Positions 35,021 through 46,904 of a stretch of 64,000 bases of DNA are shown here, in pieces (position 1 is the first letter of the stretch; every line of letters begins with the position of its first letter). The DNA is taken from the NCBI GenBank assembly GCA_933228675.1, contig OW121741.1:135464558-135528557 (forward strand). Direction: 5' to 3'. Both the position numbers and the translations under genes were made by a program. This stretch comes from Stomorhina lunata. Its lineage: Eukaryota > Arthropoda > Insecta > Diptera > Rhiniidae. The notes beneath the pieces were generated by a model that was given only the letters and a program-made list of their open reading frames with translations, did not search any database and had not been told where the DNA came from.

Positions 35021-38000
35021 TTTATACCCACTATCAAAAAGAATGGGGGGTATATTGAGATTGTCATTCCGTTTGTAATTTCCTTAATATTGGCTCAAAA
35101 ACCAAAATTGAGCGCTGTCCGTCTGTCTGTCTGTTGAAATCACGATAACGCCTAAACGAAAGGAGGAACTCTACAAAATACGCTAATATATTGACATATT
35201 ATACAAAATCATTTAGCATTAAAATGTTTACTTAGTACTCGGGTTTTGCAAAATTATCGACTTTTTTCGGAAACCCTCCCATTAAAGATTTTACAGTTGC
35301 TTCTGATACCTTTTTGGAGCATGTGTTCCACCTGCGCTTAAAATCGGACAGGTTCTTGGAAATCTTTCCTGTGTTCTTCAATTCCTTTTTTGCCAAAGCC
35401 CAATACCTTTCCACAGGCCGAATTTCTGGACAGTTAGGTGGATTTGCCTCTCATGGTACAAAAATGACATTATTCTTTGAGTACCACTCAAGTGCCTTTT
35501 TTCCATAATGACATGATGCCAAATCGGGCCAAAAAATGTAGTCACTCTGTGCTCTCTTAAAAAGGGTAACAACCGTTTTTGTAGGCACTCCTTTATATAA
35601 ATTTCTGTGTTTATTGTGCCAGATGCCACAAATACTTTACTTCTTTTGCTACAACTGCAAACTTCTTAGGGAATTTTGTTTGTTTTTTTGTGCGAAACTC
35701 TTGCCGAACATTGCCCCGTTTATCAGCAACATAAAAATCTTGACCAGGAAGTTGAGAAAAGTCTGCCGGTACGTATGTTTCATCATCCATCACACAACAG
35801 GTGTATTTTTTTATAAAATCAGACCTTAATTTTTTCGCTCGTTTTTTTGCTTCTATGTTCTTTATAGCATTGCGATCTGGAACCTTTTGGACTTTGTATG
35901 TCTTCAGTCCAGCATAAGCTTCGACTCTATGTGCAAAATTCGTAGAACATTTCACCGTACGAGCTGCTTTTCTTAAAGAAGTGTTAGGCGCTCTTCGAAA
36001 GAGTCGCTCGACTTCTTTTGCCTTACCAATATTTGTAGGACCTTTTTTCCTCCCTGATCCAGGTTTTCTTTCAATCTCAGGTTTTCCTTATACCGTCTGA
36101 TGGCATTAGAAACCGTTCGAGGGTCAACTTTCAAATTTTTAGCTATTTTTTTAAAAGTCCATGACGGATTTTTTTGAAAAGTTTTAATTATATTTTCACG
36201 AACTTTTTTTTCGCAGTCCATTTTGATTGAAATAACTATTGAAAATTAATAATTTCTAAAATAATAGTATCTGACATATCTATAGAAACTAACTTGATCA
36301 AAAAATAAATTATTTCTTGCACTATGGATACATTTTGTCTAAAATAGTAAATGCTTTATATCTGAGAAAATTTGTTATTGAAATTGGGCAAAATCGGTTC
36401 ACATTTGGCCATAGCTCCGGCATAACCTCGTCTAGGCTAATCGCTTATTCGTATATAGAAGTTTTTCATAAGCCCTAGGCAGCGTATAAAATTTCATCAA
36501 AATCGGTTCACATTTAGCCATAGCTCACTTAAATGTCAATAAATCTAAAAGTATAGCAGATAAAACCACTAAATTTGGTACAAGAGAGTCTTTATCAATG
36601 CCAACCAGTGTGCGAAATTTTGTCACAATCGGTCACCATTTGACCATAGCTCCCATATAAAAAACTTAAGAAAATACAAAAATTCAAAAAGAAAAGGGGA
36701 TTTATGTCCGTCTGTCCGTCAGATAAAAGCGTGATAGCTCCTTAACTATAAGAGCTAGAAAAACTAAATTAAGCACAAGGAAGTCTTATGTCAATGTCAG
36801 CCAGTGTGCAAAATTTTGTCACAATCGGTCACAATTTGACCATAGCTCCCATATAAAAAACTTATGGAAATACAAAAATACATAAAGAAAAGATTGTTTA
36901 TGTCCGTCTGTCCGTCAGATAAAAGCACGATAGCTCCTTAACGAAAAGAGCTAGAGGGACACAATTTTACAAAAGTATTATGGATATCTTGAAAAACTTG
37001 TGTGTTGAAAATGGACAAAATTGGTTCAAATTTAGTTAGAGCTCCCATATAACCCCGCCCCGGGAAAGACATTAATGCTGATTCAATGAATTCAATTGTA
37101 ATAGCTATGACGACTAAATTTAAAATAGGGAAGTTTTATGCAACTTTTGATCGGCTTATCAAATTTTATAGGCATCAGTCCATATTTGACTTTAGCTTTT
37201 ATATAAAAAACACTAACGGAAACCAAAAATTTTAGCAAAGGCCAGTTAAAGCTATTAAATTAGAAACTATTATAGCTATGGCCACTAAATTTTGCAAGAA
37301 TAAGCTCTATATATATACCAGCCAGTATGTAAAAATTTGTTACAATCGGTCAACATTTGCCTATAATTTTTATAAATATAACATCCCCTTTTTATATCTA
37401 CAATCAAAAAGATTTGGAGGTACATTCATTATATAAAGATTGCACCTATGAAACTAGATAGGCATCAATCAATGTTCAGCCCAGACTTTATATATGATGG
37501 ATGCATTAAGAACTCCTAACGAAATATATGGACCTGCCGTATTACTATTAACGTGTTTAGCCTAACTACATATTAAGCACAACGAAAAGTATTTAACAGC
37601 TTATTAATGTAAAACTATACCCGGTTATGAGACCGAATTTTGATCAAAGTAAATTCTGGGGAAACCACTAAGATATTTTTAAATGTTGAACTATAAAGCT
37701 ACTGCAGCCGAATTTAGCCCAAAGGTTTTACCATCAATACTAACTAGCTTAGCGATTTTTTCAGTTTTGGTCCACATTTTGAATTAGCTGCACCCTTGTT
37801 GATATATGAGATATGTTTTTAAATTTAAAACAACTTGATGGTGGGTATATAAGATTCGGCACAGCCGAATATAACACTCTTACTTGTTAGACTCTACGTT
37901 TTATCTCCGGCTCCGAACGGCAAATGCATTAGTTAGAGAAGTTGTACATAGCCTAAGAATACTCAATTACCGTGGCTAGATAATTATGAGGTGAGCTGCT

Positions 38001-38420
38001 TTTTTAAAATTTATTTTTTCCAAGTGGGTCTGATCGGGCATTGGACTTTAGACCACTAGTTATCTAGGCGGATGACTAACCTGCTATACCACGGCGGTTT
38101 ACTAATCTAAATAGATAAGATATATATATTATAGATATAGATATATATAAAAATTAGTATTTGCATAGTTAACTATGCATTTGATCATGTTATGATTTTA
38201 AGAAAAGTTGTTGCGCATAAGTGGTATGACCAAGTTCCAATAGGTGGCGCCACTGAAAATTACTCAAAATTAATTAAACCGTGAAATGTGCATTTGATAT
38301 TGCTCTGATGGTTAGCAAACTTGTTGCGCACAAGTTGACATAGATTTCTAAGTTGGTGCTATAAATTACGGATAGATGGCGCCTATAAAGTTAGTTAAAA
38401 ATGAATTTAATAGTAAACTA
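35020..38420 (-). repeat. composite repeat D-C-E, right inverted arm
   Basis: Reverse complement of the order at 28010-30413: E from 35020 (TATACCCACTATCAAAAAG) to ~37890, C at ~37905-38105, D units at 38130-38420 and beyond (to ~38600). It lacks the long ACAG run and is interrupted at ~35170-36365 by a Tc1/mariner relic. Sequence agreement with the left arm is high but with scattered differences, so the duplication is old. Confidence 0.75.
35232..36221 (-). pseudogene. dead Tc1/mariner transposase, DD37E-like
   Basis: From ATG at 36221 (minus) it starts with a helix-turn-helix: NPSWTFKKIAKNLKVDPRTV then SNAIRRY. The middle has VMDDETYVPADF (first catalytic Asp), then in another frame TFFWPDLASCHYGKKALEW (second Asp) and PEIRPVERYWALAKKE (last acid). 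Counting from the second Asp to the Glu of PVE gives 37 residues between, as in the DD37E group. It is dead: frameshifts near 36045 (in an A run), 35640 and 35530, plus an in-frame TGA after VIFVP at ~35455. Inserted in repeat E; terminal inverted repeats not clear. Confidence 0.85.
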
Positions 38421-38745
38421 TTCAATTCATTTTGATTATGTAATGATCGTGGGCAAAGTTGTTGTGCATGAGCCGATATAGGTTTGTAGTTTGGTGCCAC
38501 TAATTTCCGCCAGATGGCGCCAATGGCATATAATAAAGATAAATTTAATCGTAAACTTTGCATTTGATCATGTGTTGATCGAACAAAATCATAAAATTAT
38601 TCAAAATTTATTGGATATTTGTGTAATGTCTTTCCTTCAAATTTATTTTAGTTGGTGGAGCAGCAATGCTAGCCGGGTTCAACTAGAAATTTATAAAAAT
38701 TTGTTTTCTTGAAAAAAAATTTAAATTTTAGGAAAAACAAGGGAT
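38421..38745 (-). repeat. remaining repeat D units and flank
   Basis: Two more degenerate D units (GATGGCGCCTATAAAG, CAGATGGCGCCAATGG) up to ~38600, then ~140 bp without recognised content. Confidence 0.5.
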
Positions 38746-39057
38746 CAAATCGCCTCATTCGACATCGATCGAAAAACTTAGACTTTAAGCAAATATTGTG
38801 TAATATATCTTAGGGATTTTCTAAATAATTTATTTTGAAAAAAGTTTAAAAAAACTTAAATATCTAAATATATTTGGTTTTTTGCAAAAATATTTAGTTT
38901 TAATGAAATTCTTTTACTATCTGGGAAATTTTGACAAATAAGTTACAATGCAGTGAACCATATATGTTGTGAATTATTTAGATCATCCTAAAAGTATGCT
39001 ATACAAATATTTCTGAAATATCTTACATTTCGATCGATATCGAATGCGGCGATTTGG
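38746..39057. mobile_element. MITE family G, copy 1
   Basis: Ends CAAATCGCCTCATTCGACAT...CGATCGAAA and, at 39028-39057, TTTCGATCGATATCGAATGC...GATTTGG, which are inverted copies. ~312 bp, no gene. Similar copies: 40637-40940, 51574-51875, 44880-45083 (partial), 63600-63680 (partial). Confidence 0.7.
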
Positions 39058-40636
39058 TTTAGTTCGATCCGCCAGTGGCACCATCATAGCGACTCAGTTA
39101 ATTTAAAAATTCTTTGTTTTTAATAGTTCAGTTGGAATCTTCGAAAAACTTCCTAAATATCAGTTTAGCAAGATTTTAAGAACTTGAATTTTCTGATATT
39201 AGAGAGGTATATTAGGGTGATAGGAACTGAGGTTTGATGGATAAATACGAGAAGCGGATATCTGAGGCCAATGACTATTAAAGCAGGATGTTGGCCTCCT
39301 CGAGACAAAAACATCGATATATCACACTTTAAGATCCGACTGTAAATGCTGAAGATATAACGAAAATGTATTTTGGTGATCCTATGTTCGGCGAAAAGAA
39401 ATACAAAATTTTTTTGAATCTGTCTTAATGGTGTACGGCGAACTTTTTCGAGATGCCCTTTGATTTTATTAATGGAATAAAAATTAAAAGGGGTTTCAAT
39501 TTGTTTTTAGTTTTCATTCTATGTAAACTTTACATATGTTTTTAGTACTAGGATCCCAATTTATTATAATTATTTGTTAGGCTGGTGGGAACAACCTTTA
39601 CTCGACGCCTTTCGATGGTTCTTTAGACCATTATCATCAAGAGGTGCATCCCTAATTTTAGAAAGATCGAAAACCATGCATTACATCTAATTTGTGAAAC
39701 AGAATAAATGCGAATTATATGTCATAACAAATATGAACATGGAAGAGAAGATTATTAACAGTGCTATAAGACTTTCCTACCTTACTCCAGATGTAGAGTT
39801 GAACTAAGCCTGTAGTTGTGCAGAACTTAGATGATAAGCACACTAATATATCATATTTTTTCTGGGTTTCTAGTCCCAGTCTTAACGCAACATCAATTTC
39901 CGTCATTATTTATTTCTATTAAAGATCGAAGCTAATGACATTCTAATAAAATATGATCGGCCTTAACAGGTTGTATAGAGCAAGTAAGTAAAGTTGAAAT
40001 TAATTACTACAGCATCCTCTCTCGGCGTCAAGCCTACAGTAATAACATGCCGTCGATGTAAAAGAAATAAAACAGTCTTACCCAAAAAATGTTGCTAAAA
40101 CATCACCCTTTATTTGCAAATTAAAAACTTATTCATTGAATCCAATATAAAGTTTTATTTTCTCAAATCTTTGAAAAGTCATCTAAACTAATAATAGTCA
40201 CAATCTGTTTTAAAGATAAAACTTTATCAAAAGAAGAACCCCAAAATTTTAAGTTGGTTTTTATAGGGAAAATTGTTGACAAAACCTTTAGATTTTAATC
40301 ATTTTTATTTTTGTTTTGGATAGGGAACTTATCAAATATAAATTTATTAAAGTTATTCATAAAAAACTTTTGATTTCTTGTCTTGTTTTCTTCAAAAGTA
40401 GCAACAAAAGGAAAATATTTGTATGGCTTTTAAAATAAAATAAATTAATAGGGAAATAAAAGGAAATTAAATATGTCATTTTAAGTCTAAAAGTATGTAC
40501 ACCAATACCTCAATTTGCGTCGGGGTTAGGTAAACAAAAAGAACTACGCAAAGTGAATTAAAATTAATCACTATCTGATATAGAAAGTCGTCTTTCTTTT
40601 ACAAAAAAAATGGGTCTAATGTTTGCTAAATAAGGG
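39058..40636. other. unassigned sequence
   Basis: Includes a slightly GC-richer part at 39570-40060. Some minus-strand open reading (39715-39906) exists there but I recognise no domain. It may be an old retroelement. Confidence 0.3.
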
Positions 40637-40940
40637 TCAAACCTTCGCATTCGATATCGATCAAAAACTCAGACTTTGAAGTAAATATTGTGTAACATAC
40701 CTTAGGGCTTTTCAAACTAATTTTTTTTGAAAAAAAGTTTAATAAAATTTTAAATTCGTTAGTTTGTTAAAACTTTTAGCTAAAATGAAATTGTTTTATT
40801 ATCAAGAAACTTTTGACAAATATGTTACAATATAGTGAACCTTATATGTTATATATTATATAGATTATCCTAAAAGTATGCTATACAAATGTTTCTGAAA
40901 TATCTTACATTTCGATCGATATCGAATGAGGTCATTTAGC
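40637..40940. mobile_element. MITE family G, copy 2
   Basis: Starts near CAAACCTTCGCATTCGATAT and ends near ATCGATATCGAATGAGGTC. Interior matches 38746-39057 (GTGTAACATACCTTAGGG; CCTAAAAGTATGCTATACAA). Confidence 0.7.
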
Positions 40941-40975
40941 TCTTTTACAACGAAAAATAGATTCAAAAAAAAAAA

Positions 40976-41716
40976 CAAGTAAGAAAGTGCTATAGTCGGT
41001 CAAGCCCGACCATACGATAGTCTTCACCACTAGGGTCATACAAGCATTTTCTCAAAACTTATATTTAAGCTTCTTTCCGTCATTTGGACTTATATGAGAG
41101 TTAGGGTGAAATGTGGACCGATTATCTCGAAATTTTGCAAATTTATTACAGTTGTTACAAAAAATATGTGTGAAAAAAATAAACTTAAAATTCTCATAAT
41201 CTTTAGATTTGCAAGCGTTTTAGTGATTTTTGTCTCATTTAGTGCGTTTTTAAAGAAAAGTTTGTATGGGAGCTATGGTCAAATGTAGACCGATTTTAAC
41301 GAAATTTGGTACAGTGATTTTGGTTTACATAAGCATTATTTGGTTTAAATTTCAGGAAAAAATATTGACATTTGAAGCCAATATATCAATTCCGGGAAGT
41401 GGGACCTGTGGGAGGTACCATAAATAATGGACCGATTTTGACGAATTCCAATAGCCATGATCCCATTTAAAAAAAAAATTGCCTGTGCCAAATTTCATCA
41501 ATTTATCTTTAGAATTGCGATCTGTAGTTTGATTACAAGGTTTACATGGGGGTCCAGCCAGACGGACGGACGGACGGACATCGCTAAATCGACTCAGATA
41601 AATGATTCTAAGCCTATTGGTATACTAAAAGGTGGGTCTAAGCCAAATATTTCCATGCGCTACATACATCAGCACAAACTTATAATACCCTTTCCACCTA
41701 TGGTGGTGAAGGGTAT
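40976..41716 (+). repeat. dispersed repeat A, copy 5
   Basis: Starts CAAGTAAGAAAGTGCTATAG, ends CCTTTCCACC-TAT-GGTGGTGAAGGGTAT, a clear terminal hairpin. It lacks about 60 bp near the start relative to copy 1. Left neighbour is a run of A. Confidence 0.75.
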
Positions 41717-42204
41717 AACAAAAAATTAGTACTAATTAAGCGGCGACACAACTTGAAAAAAATACAAAACGAAACGACGCAAATCGAGGTATTGGTGTAC
41801 ATATTTAGTTGCCATTGGAGCTGGAATTAAATGCTTAGGAATAAATTATATCTTTATAAATAGTTTAAAATACAATAAAATAACAAAAAAAAAAGGTTGA
41901 AGAGGGGGTTATCAACATACTCAAGCATGTTAACTTATGCACGTGTACAATATTTTACTTCCTTCTCCCACAGACATTTTGTTCATCTTTTTATCGGGCT
42001 CAGCACAATTTTTTTTTGGCAACAGCTGTTTATTTATATATTAAAGGTTGAATTTTTGCTAAAAAAAAATATTTGCAAGCTCAGAAATATACTTATTTTT
42101 ACATCGAAGATAGGGTATCCCAACACTAACGGAAGATTTGCATTTTTTTTTATTAAGTTGTTGGCAATCCTGAAAATATGACATTTTGACAGCTGAGAGT
42201 TTAG
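41717..42204. other. unassigned AT-rich sequence
   Basis: No gene seen. 42010-42130 holds open frames on both strands that are low complexity. Confidence 0.3.
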
Positions 42205-42271
42205 GGCGATATCTATCGACATGTTGTAATATTTCAGAAACATTTGTGTAGCATACTTTTAGGATATATAT
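42205..42271. repeat. family G end fragment
   Basis: GGGCGATATCTATCGACATG then GTGTAGCATACTTTTAGGAT matches one end of family G. Cut by MITE F at 42272. Confidence 0.45.
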
Positions 42272-42518
42272 ATATCGCACTTGTTCAAAAAAAAACTCAA
42301 AATTTTTAAATTTTCACTTTTTTAAAGAAATTAATGCGTAGTAGTCTTATCTACCCACTGTAAAAATCTGACATCATTCTCACTATAATTTCAGGAAAAA
42401 ACTACAGTTTTACCCCTCTTCCTTATATGAAAGTAGTAGTAAAATAAAAAAGTTATTTGACTCTACTGAAAATTTAAAAATTTTGAGTTAATACTCTCTT
42501 GTTGATCAAGTGCGATTT
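42272..42518. mobile_element. MITE family F, copy 1
   Basis: Ends ATATCGCACTTGTTCA... and ...TTGATCAAGTGCGAT are inverted copies, extended by ACTCAAAATTTTTAAATTTT against AAAATTTAAAAATTTTGAGT. TA-rich flanks. 247 bp, no gene. Confidence 0.7.
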
Positions 42519-42524
42519 ATATAA

Positions 42525-42812
42525 CTCCCCGACAACATTCCAATTGGAACAGAGGTACTTCTCTCAGACAATGAGCTGCATCCGATTCTATTTTAGGCTC
42601 ATTGAAAGGGACCTACGTTTTCACACCGGCTCCGAACGACAAACGCATTAGTTAGAGAAGTTTTACATAGCCTAATACTTAATAACCAGTGTCTAGCTGA
42701 GTTATGAGGTTTTTGAAAATTTATTTTTTTTCAAGTGGGTTTGGCATGGGATCGAACTTGGGCAATCTGATATGCTAGGCGGATGACCTGCTATACCACG
42801 GCGGTTTAACTC
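42525..42812 (-). mobile_element. SINE-like family C, longest copy
   Basis: Read on the minus strand: AAACCGCCGTGGTATAGCAG (box A-like), AAGTTCGATCCC (box B, near consensus GGTTCGANTCC), ACCCACTTGA then an A-rich stretch, body with CTATGTAAAACTTCTC and CATTGTCTGAGAGAAG, end GTTGTCGGGGAG. About 285 bp. The clear box B supports a tRNA origin and Pol III transcription. Confidence 0.65.
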
Positions 42813-42848
42813 TTTCTCTACTCTTTGGATAATCTTAATAAAATGTAA

Positions 42849-43104
42849 TATATCTGTGGCTTGGTGCTAAAAGGGCCAATGTCAAAAAACATAGTTTTAA
42901 GAAAAATTGATGGAAAGTTTTTATTTTACATATAAATTTATAGTATTATTGCCTGGAAATACCCTTATAAATCTGTTAGAGTTAAGTTAGAGATTAGGTG
43001 TTGGTGCCCAATAAAAGAGGGTAAATAAGGGAATTTAATGCAATGAGTAACTCAAAACAGCAAAACATTGACATTGGCCCTTTTAGTACCAAGCCACAGA
43101 TATA
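42849..43104. mobile_element. MITE family I with 37-bp terminal inverted repeats
   Basis: Left 42849-42885 and right 43068-43104 begin TATATCTGTGGCTTGGT and differ at one base over 37. TA duplication possible at both ends. 256 bp with no gene. The near-perfect ends suggest a fairly young copy. Confidence 0.8.
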
Positions 43105-43790
43105 ATGTTCACTACATCTTATATGTTTAAAAGAGCAATTAATATATAGAATGGCTATCTCGAAAACGGCTAAAACGATTTTGATAAAATTTGGACGGTG
43201 GGTACCTTTTTTGCTGTATATATCGAGTAAGAAGGGACTTTTGGAAATTTTGCCGCAAAAAGGGTAAAAAGGGGAATAAACGAAAATAAATAAACGTTAT
43301 ATTTGCAAAAGTAATAGGTATAGAAACAAAATTTAAATTACATTTTGAGAAGCTCTAAAAATAAGCGGATAGGTGCTTGGTACTTTTTTGAAACTATGCC
43401 CTGTAAGGGTTAAAAAGGGTGAAAATAGATTTTTTGGTAAATTTTTTTAAACACTCCTTTATTTTAAACTAAAGAATCCAGAAAGGAATTTTGTACTTCA
43501 ATCAATAGACGTGAAAAAAATATTGATCACTTGTTTGGTACTTTTTTGATTTCGGGGGCAAGAATGGGTAAAAAGTTATACAATGATAACTTAACACTAC
43601 AAGAGGTTAAATAAATAGTAACAATATGTTAACTGATTTTTTATAAAATGAACCGTATTTAACTGCTCCAAAGATGTACCAAATATACATATGGAACTTT
43701 TTGTGAAATTGGGTAATAAAAAGGGGGAAAAATTTGTAATGTTATAACATTTAAACAAATGAATGTTTGCCTGTCTGTATGTTCTTTAAA
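43105..43790. repeat. dispersed repeat H
   Basis: Phrases GCTTGGTACTTTTTTGAA, CTGTAAGGGTTAAAAAGGG recur in irregular ~150-200-bp units here and at 45540-46130. No protein. Confidence 0.5.
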
Positions 43791-44790
43791 GAATATTAAC
43801 CTATGGATTTGATCATAATATGCTCTTAAGCGAAGTTGTTGTGCATAAGGCGACGAAGGTATTTAAGTTGGTAATATAAATTTCCGACAGATGGCGCCAC
43901 TGAAAATTACTCAAAGTGCATTAAATCGTAAACAATGCATTTGATCAATCTATGATCTTTAGCAAAGTTGTTTCGCATGAGCAGACGAAAGTTTCTTAGT
44001 TGGTGTTACAAATCTCCGAAAGGTGGCGTCACTGAAAATTACTCAAAATTAATTAATACGTAAACTTTGTATTTAATCATGCTACAATCTTTGGCAAAGT
44101 TATTACTCATGAGCCAATGAAGGTTTCGTAGTTGATATGCCCAGTTTCCGACTGGTGGTGCCATTCAAAATGACTCAAAATTAACTAAATTGTAAACTGT
44201 ACATTTGATAAGGCTATAATCTTCGGCCAAGTTGTTACGCATGAGTCGACGGAGGTTTCTTAGTTGGTGTGGAAAATTTCCGACTGGTGGCGCCACAGAA
44301 AATTACTCAAAATGAATTAAATCGTAAAATTAGCATTTAATCATGCTATGATCTTGAGCAAAGTTGTTACGCATGAGCCAAAGAAGGTTTCTTAGTTGAT
44401 ATGACCAAATTTCGAAAGATGGCTCCACTGAAAATGACTCAAAATTATTTAAATGCATTTAATCAGGCTATAATCTTCGGCAAAGTTGTTACGCATAAGT
44501 CGACGGAGGTTCCTTAGTTGCTATAGATAATTACCGACTGGTGGCGCCACTGAAAATTACTCAAAATTAATAATAAATCGCAAACTTTGCATTTAATCAT
44601 GCTATGATCTTTAGCAAAGTTGTTACGCATGAGCCGAATAAGGTTTCTTAGTTTATATGGCCAAATTCCGACAGTGGTGCCATTGAAAATGACTCAAAAT
44701 TAATTAAGTCGTAGACTATGCATTTGATCAGGCTATAATCTTTAGCAAAGTTGTTGCGCATAAGTCGACGAAGGTTTCTAAGTTGGAATG
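43791..44790. repeat. repeat D tandem array, ~140-bp units
   Basis: Seven to eight units, each with GGCGCCACTGAAAATTACTC, CATTTGATCA, GATCTTTAGCAAAGTTGTT and TTTCTTAGTTGG. Units are diverged from each other. Single or double units occur at 28020-28260 and 38130-38600. Confidence 0.8.
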
Positions 44791-44879
44791 ACCAGCATAA
44801 TTTATAAAATAAAATATATGAAAGCTTTAAAATTTGCTTATCATAAAGCTCCGAGAAAGGTTGGGTCAACCAGGTACTT

Positions 44880-45083
44880 TTCACTTATTTGTCAAAAGTT
44901 CGCTGATAGTAAAATAATTTCATTTAAACTAAATGTTTTGACAAACAAACGAATATGCTTAAACATAAAATTTATTAAATTTTAGCAAAATAAATTATTT
45001 TGAAAATCCCTAAAGGTATGTTACAAAATATTTGCCTCAAAGTCTAAGTTCCCTATCGATATCGAATGCGGCGATTTGGCTCT
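44880..45083. mobile_element. MITE family G, partial copy 3
   Basis: Right part only: GGTATGTTACAAAATATTTG then CCTATCGATATCGAATGCGG and CGATTTGG at its end, as in 51574-51875 and 38746-39057. Confidence 0.6.
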
Positions 45084-45773
45084 GATCAGCCATAGCCGAT
45101 TTACCGCTATTTTGGCAATTTTCGACCTTAAAAATATATTTTGAAAATTTGAAGGTTGATGCTAGCACGGTTTCAAATGCCATTAAAGTTAAAAGGGATG
45201 CACCAGATTGGCAAATTTGTTGCTTTAAAATGTCCAAAATTGAAATCTTCAGTTAATCTTAAGGCACCCTATGCATGTGAGTTAGTTTAACTGCCTACAT
45301 TTGTTTTCAAAGAGACATAAAGATGGATTCCTTTTGTTATTGAAATTATTTTGAAATTTTGTATTTTTTTTAATACTAACTGCATGGACCCGGTGTTGCC
45401 CAAATTGTAAAACTAAAAATTTGGTTACAATTTGTGGAAAATCTTAAAATTGTTATTATAGCCACCATCAAAAAGAGATTGTCATTCCGTATATAAATCC
45501 CATAATATTGGCTTAAACCCAAAAAAAATATTTATCCCAGACCCATAAGAAATTCCAAGAATTCCAAGTATTCTGTACTTTATGAAATTTGGCCGCAAAA
45601 GGGGTATAGAGGGTTAAAAAAAATTTATACATTCGAAGGTGATAGGAACATGATTTAAATTGAGTTAAGATTATCAAGGGCTAGACTAGCGTGCTTAGCA
45701 CTTTTTCTAAAATGGGATGAATATTGGTAAAAAAAAGGGTTAAAATGAAATGCTGGTACTTTTTCTGACATAC
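45084..45773. other. unassigned sequence and start of a repeat H copy
   Basis: 45480-45540 resembles the E end (ATTGTCATTCCGTATATAAATC); 45540-45773 matches repeat H. No gene. Confidence 0.4.
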
Positions 45774-45991
45774 ATATCGTACTTGTTCAACAAAAGGGTA
45801 TTAACTCAAAATTTTTAAATTTTCAATTTTTAAAAGAAATTTAAGAAAAAATCTGACACCATTTTCACTATAATCTCGCCAAAAAACTACAGTTTTACCC
45901 CTCTTCTTTATATGAAAGTAGTAGTAAAATAAAATAGTTTGAAAATTTTAAAATTTTGAGTTAATACCCTCTTGTTGATCAAGTGCGATAT
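45774..45991. mobile_element. MITE family F, copy 2
   Basis: Ends of ~51 bp are inverted: ATATCGTACTTGTTCAACAA at the left, TTGTTGATCAAGTGCGATAT at the right. Interior with CTACAGTTTTACCCCTCTTC matches copy 1. It splits a repeat H copy. Confidence 0.75.
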
Positions 45992-46904
45992 GTATATATT
46001 TTGAACCAATTAACATAGCAACAAAGTTCATATTGCAGTCGATAAATATAAAAATATGTCAAGCACGTGTTTGGTACTTTTTCGAAGGTAGAAGGGGTAA
46101 AAAAGAGGGAAAAATATTACCAATCAAGAAAGAAATATAATTTATAGACAGGTTGATTGATATTTGATTCAAGCTTTTATTTGAAAATTTAAGATAGAAA
46201 ATTTTAGAAAATACAATATTTTTTAGAAAAAATAACTAAATACATGTACATTAAATATCTGCCCTGGGGTCACTTATTCACTTTCAATTCCATTAACGTA
46301 TACTTTTGTGCAATTTTCTAAACAGAATTTATTTTAAGTAGCTTTTGATGTCCTAGTCTCATTAATTCCTAATTAAAAACATAAACCCTTCGGCATTAGA
46401 TAGTTTTGCCTTTTGCAAAAAGAAAATTACTTAAAGGAAGAATATGTCACAGAATCAATCAATATTTTTTTTTTTATCTCAAAAAATTAACACCAAAAAA
46501 TTTTACCAAACATCATCAATACTTGAAGCGGTTGTAGCAGATTCTGCAGCTACAAGAAAACGTCATTTGCTCAGCTGTGGGCACTTTCAATTTAAAAGTA
46601 ATTTATCTTCTCTTTCTTGCAATTTCTTGCAGTGACAAACGCAAAAAGTGCAGAAAGCGAAGGAACCGAAGGACAAAAGTTACAATATAAATGGCAAAGG
46701 AAACATTTTCAAATAATGGAACAACAAACTTTAAGACATTTCTTTACACTTTCTTTTTAATAAATGGAAAACACAATTTTTAGGTCAGTTTGTAAATGAC
46801 ATTTACAAGCTGCAGTTTAAACGTGATAAAAATTAAAATTGTTTTTTTTTAAGGTATAATCGAAGTTTTTGGAGACAAATATTAGAACCAGGAAATTGCA
46901 TATA
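45992..46904. other. remainder of repeat H, then unassigned sequence
   Basis: Repeat H continues to ~46130. 46140-46904 has no recognised content; a 63-codon open frame at 46444 shows no domain. Confidence 0.35.

Noticed and set aside
39715..39906. Minus-strand 63-codon frame as an RNase H piece
   Set aside because: A faint resemblance to LINE RNase H could not be supported by any catalytic residue pattern.
46444..46635. 63-codon open frame beginning MSQNQSIFFF
   Set aside because: Low complexity in part, no domain, no signal of splicing.
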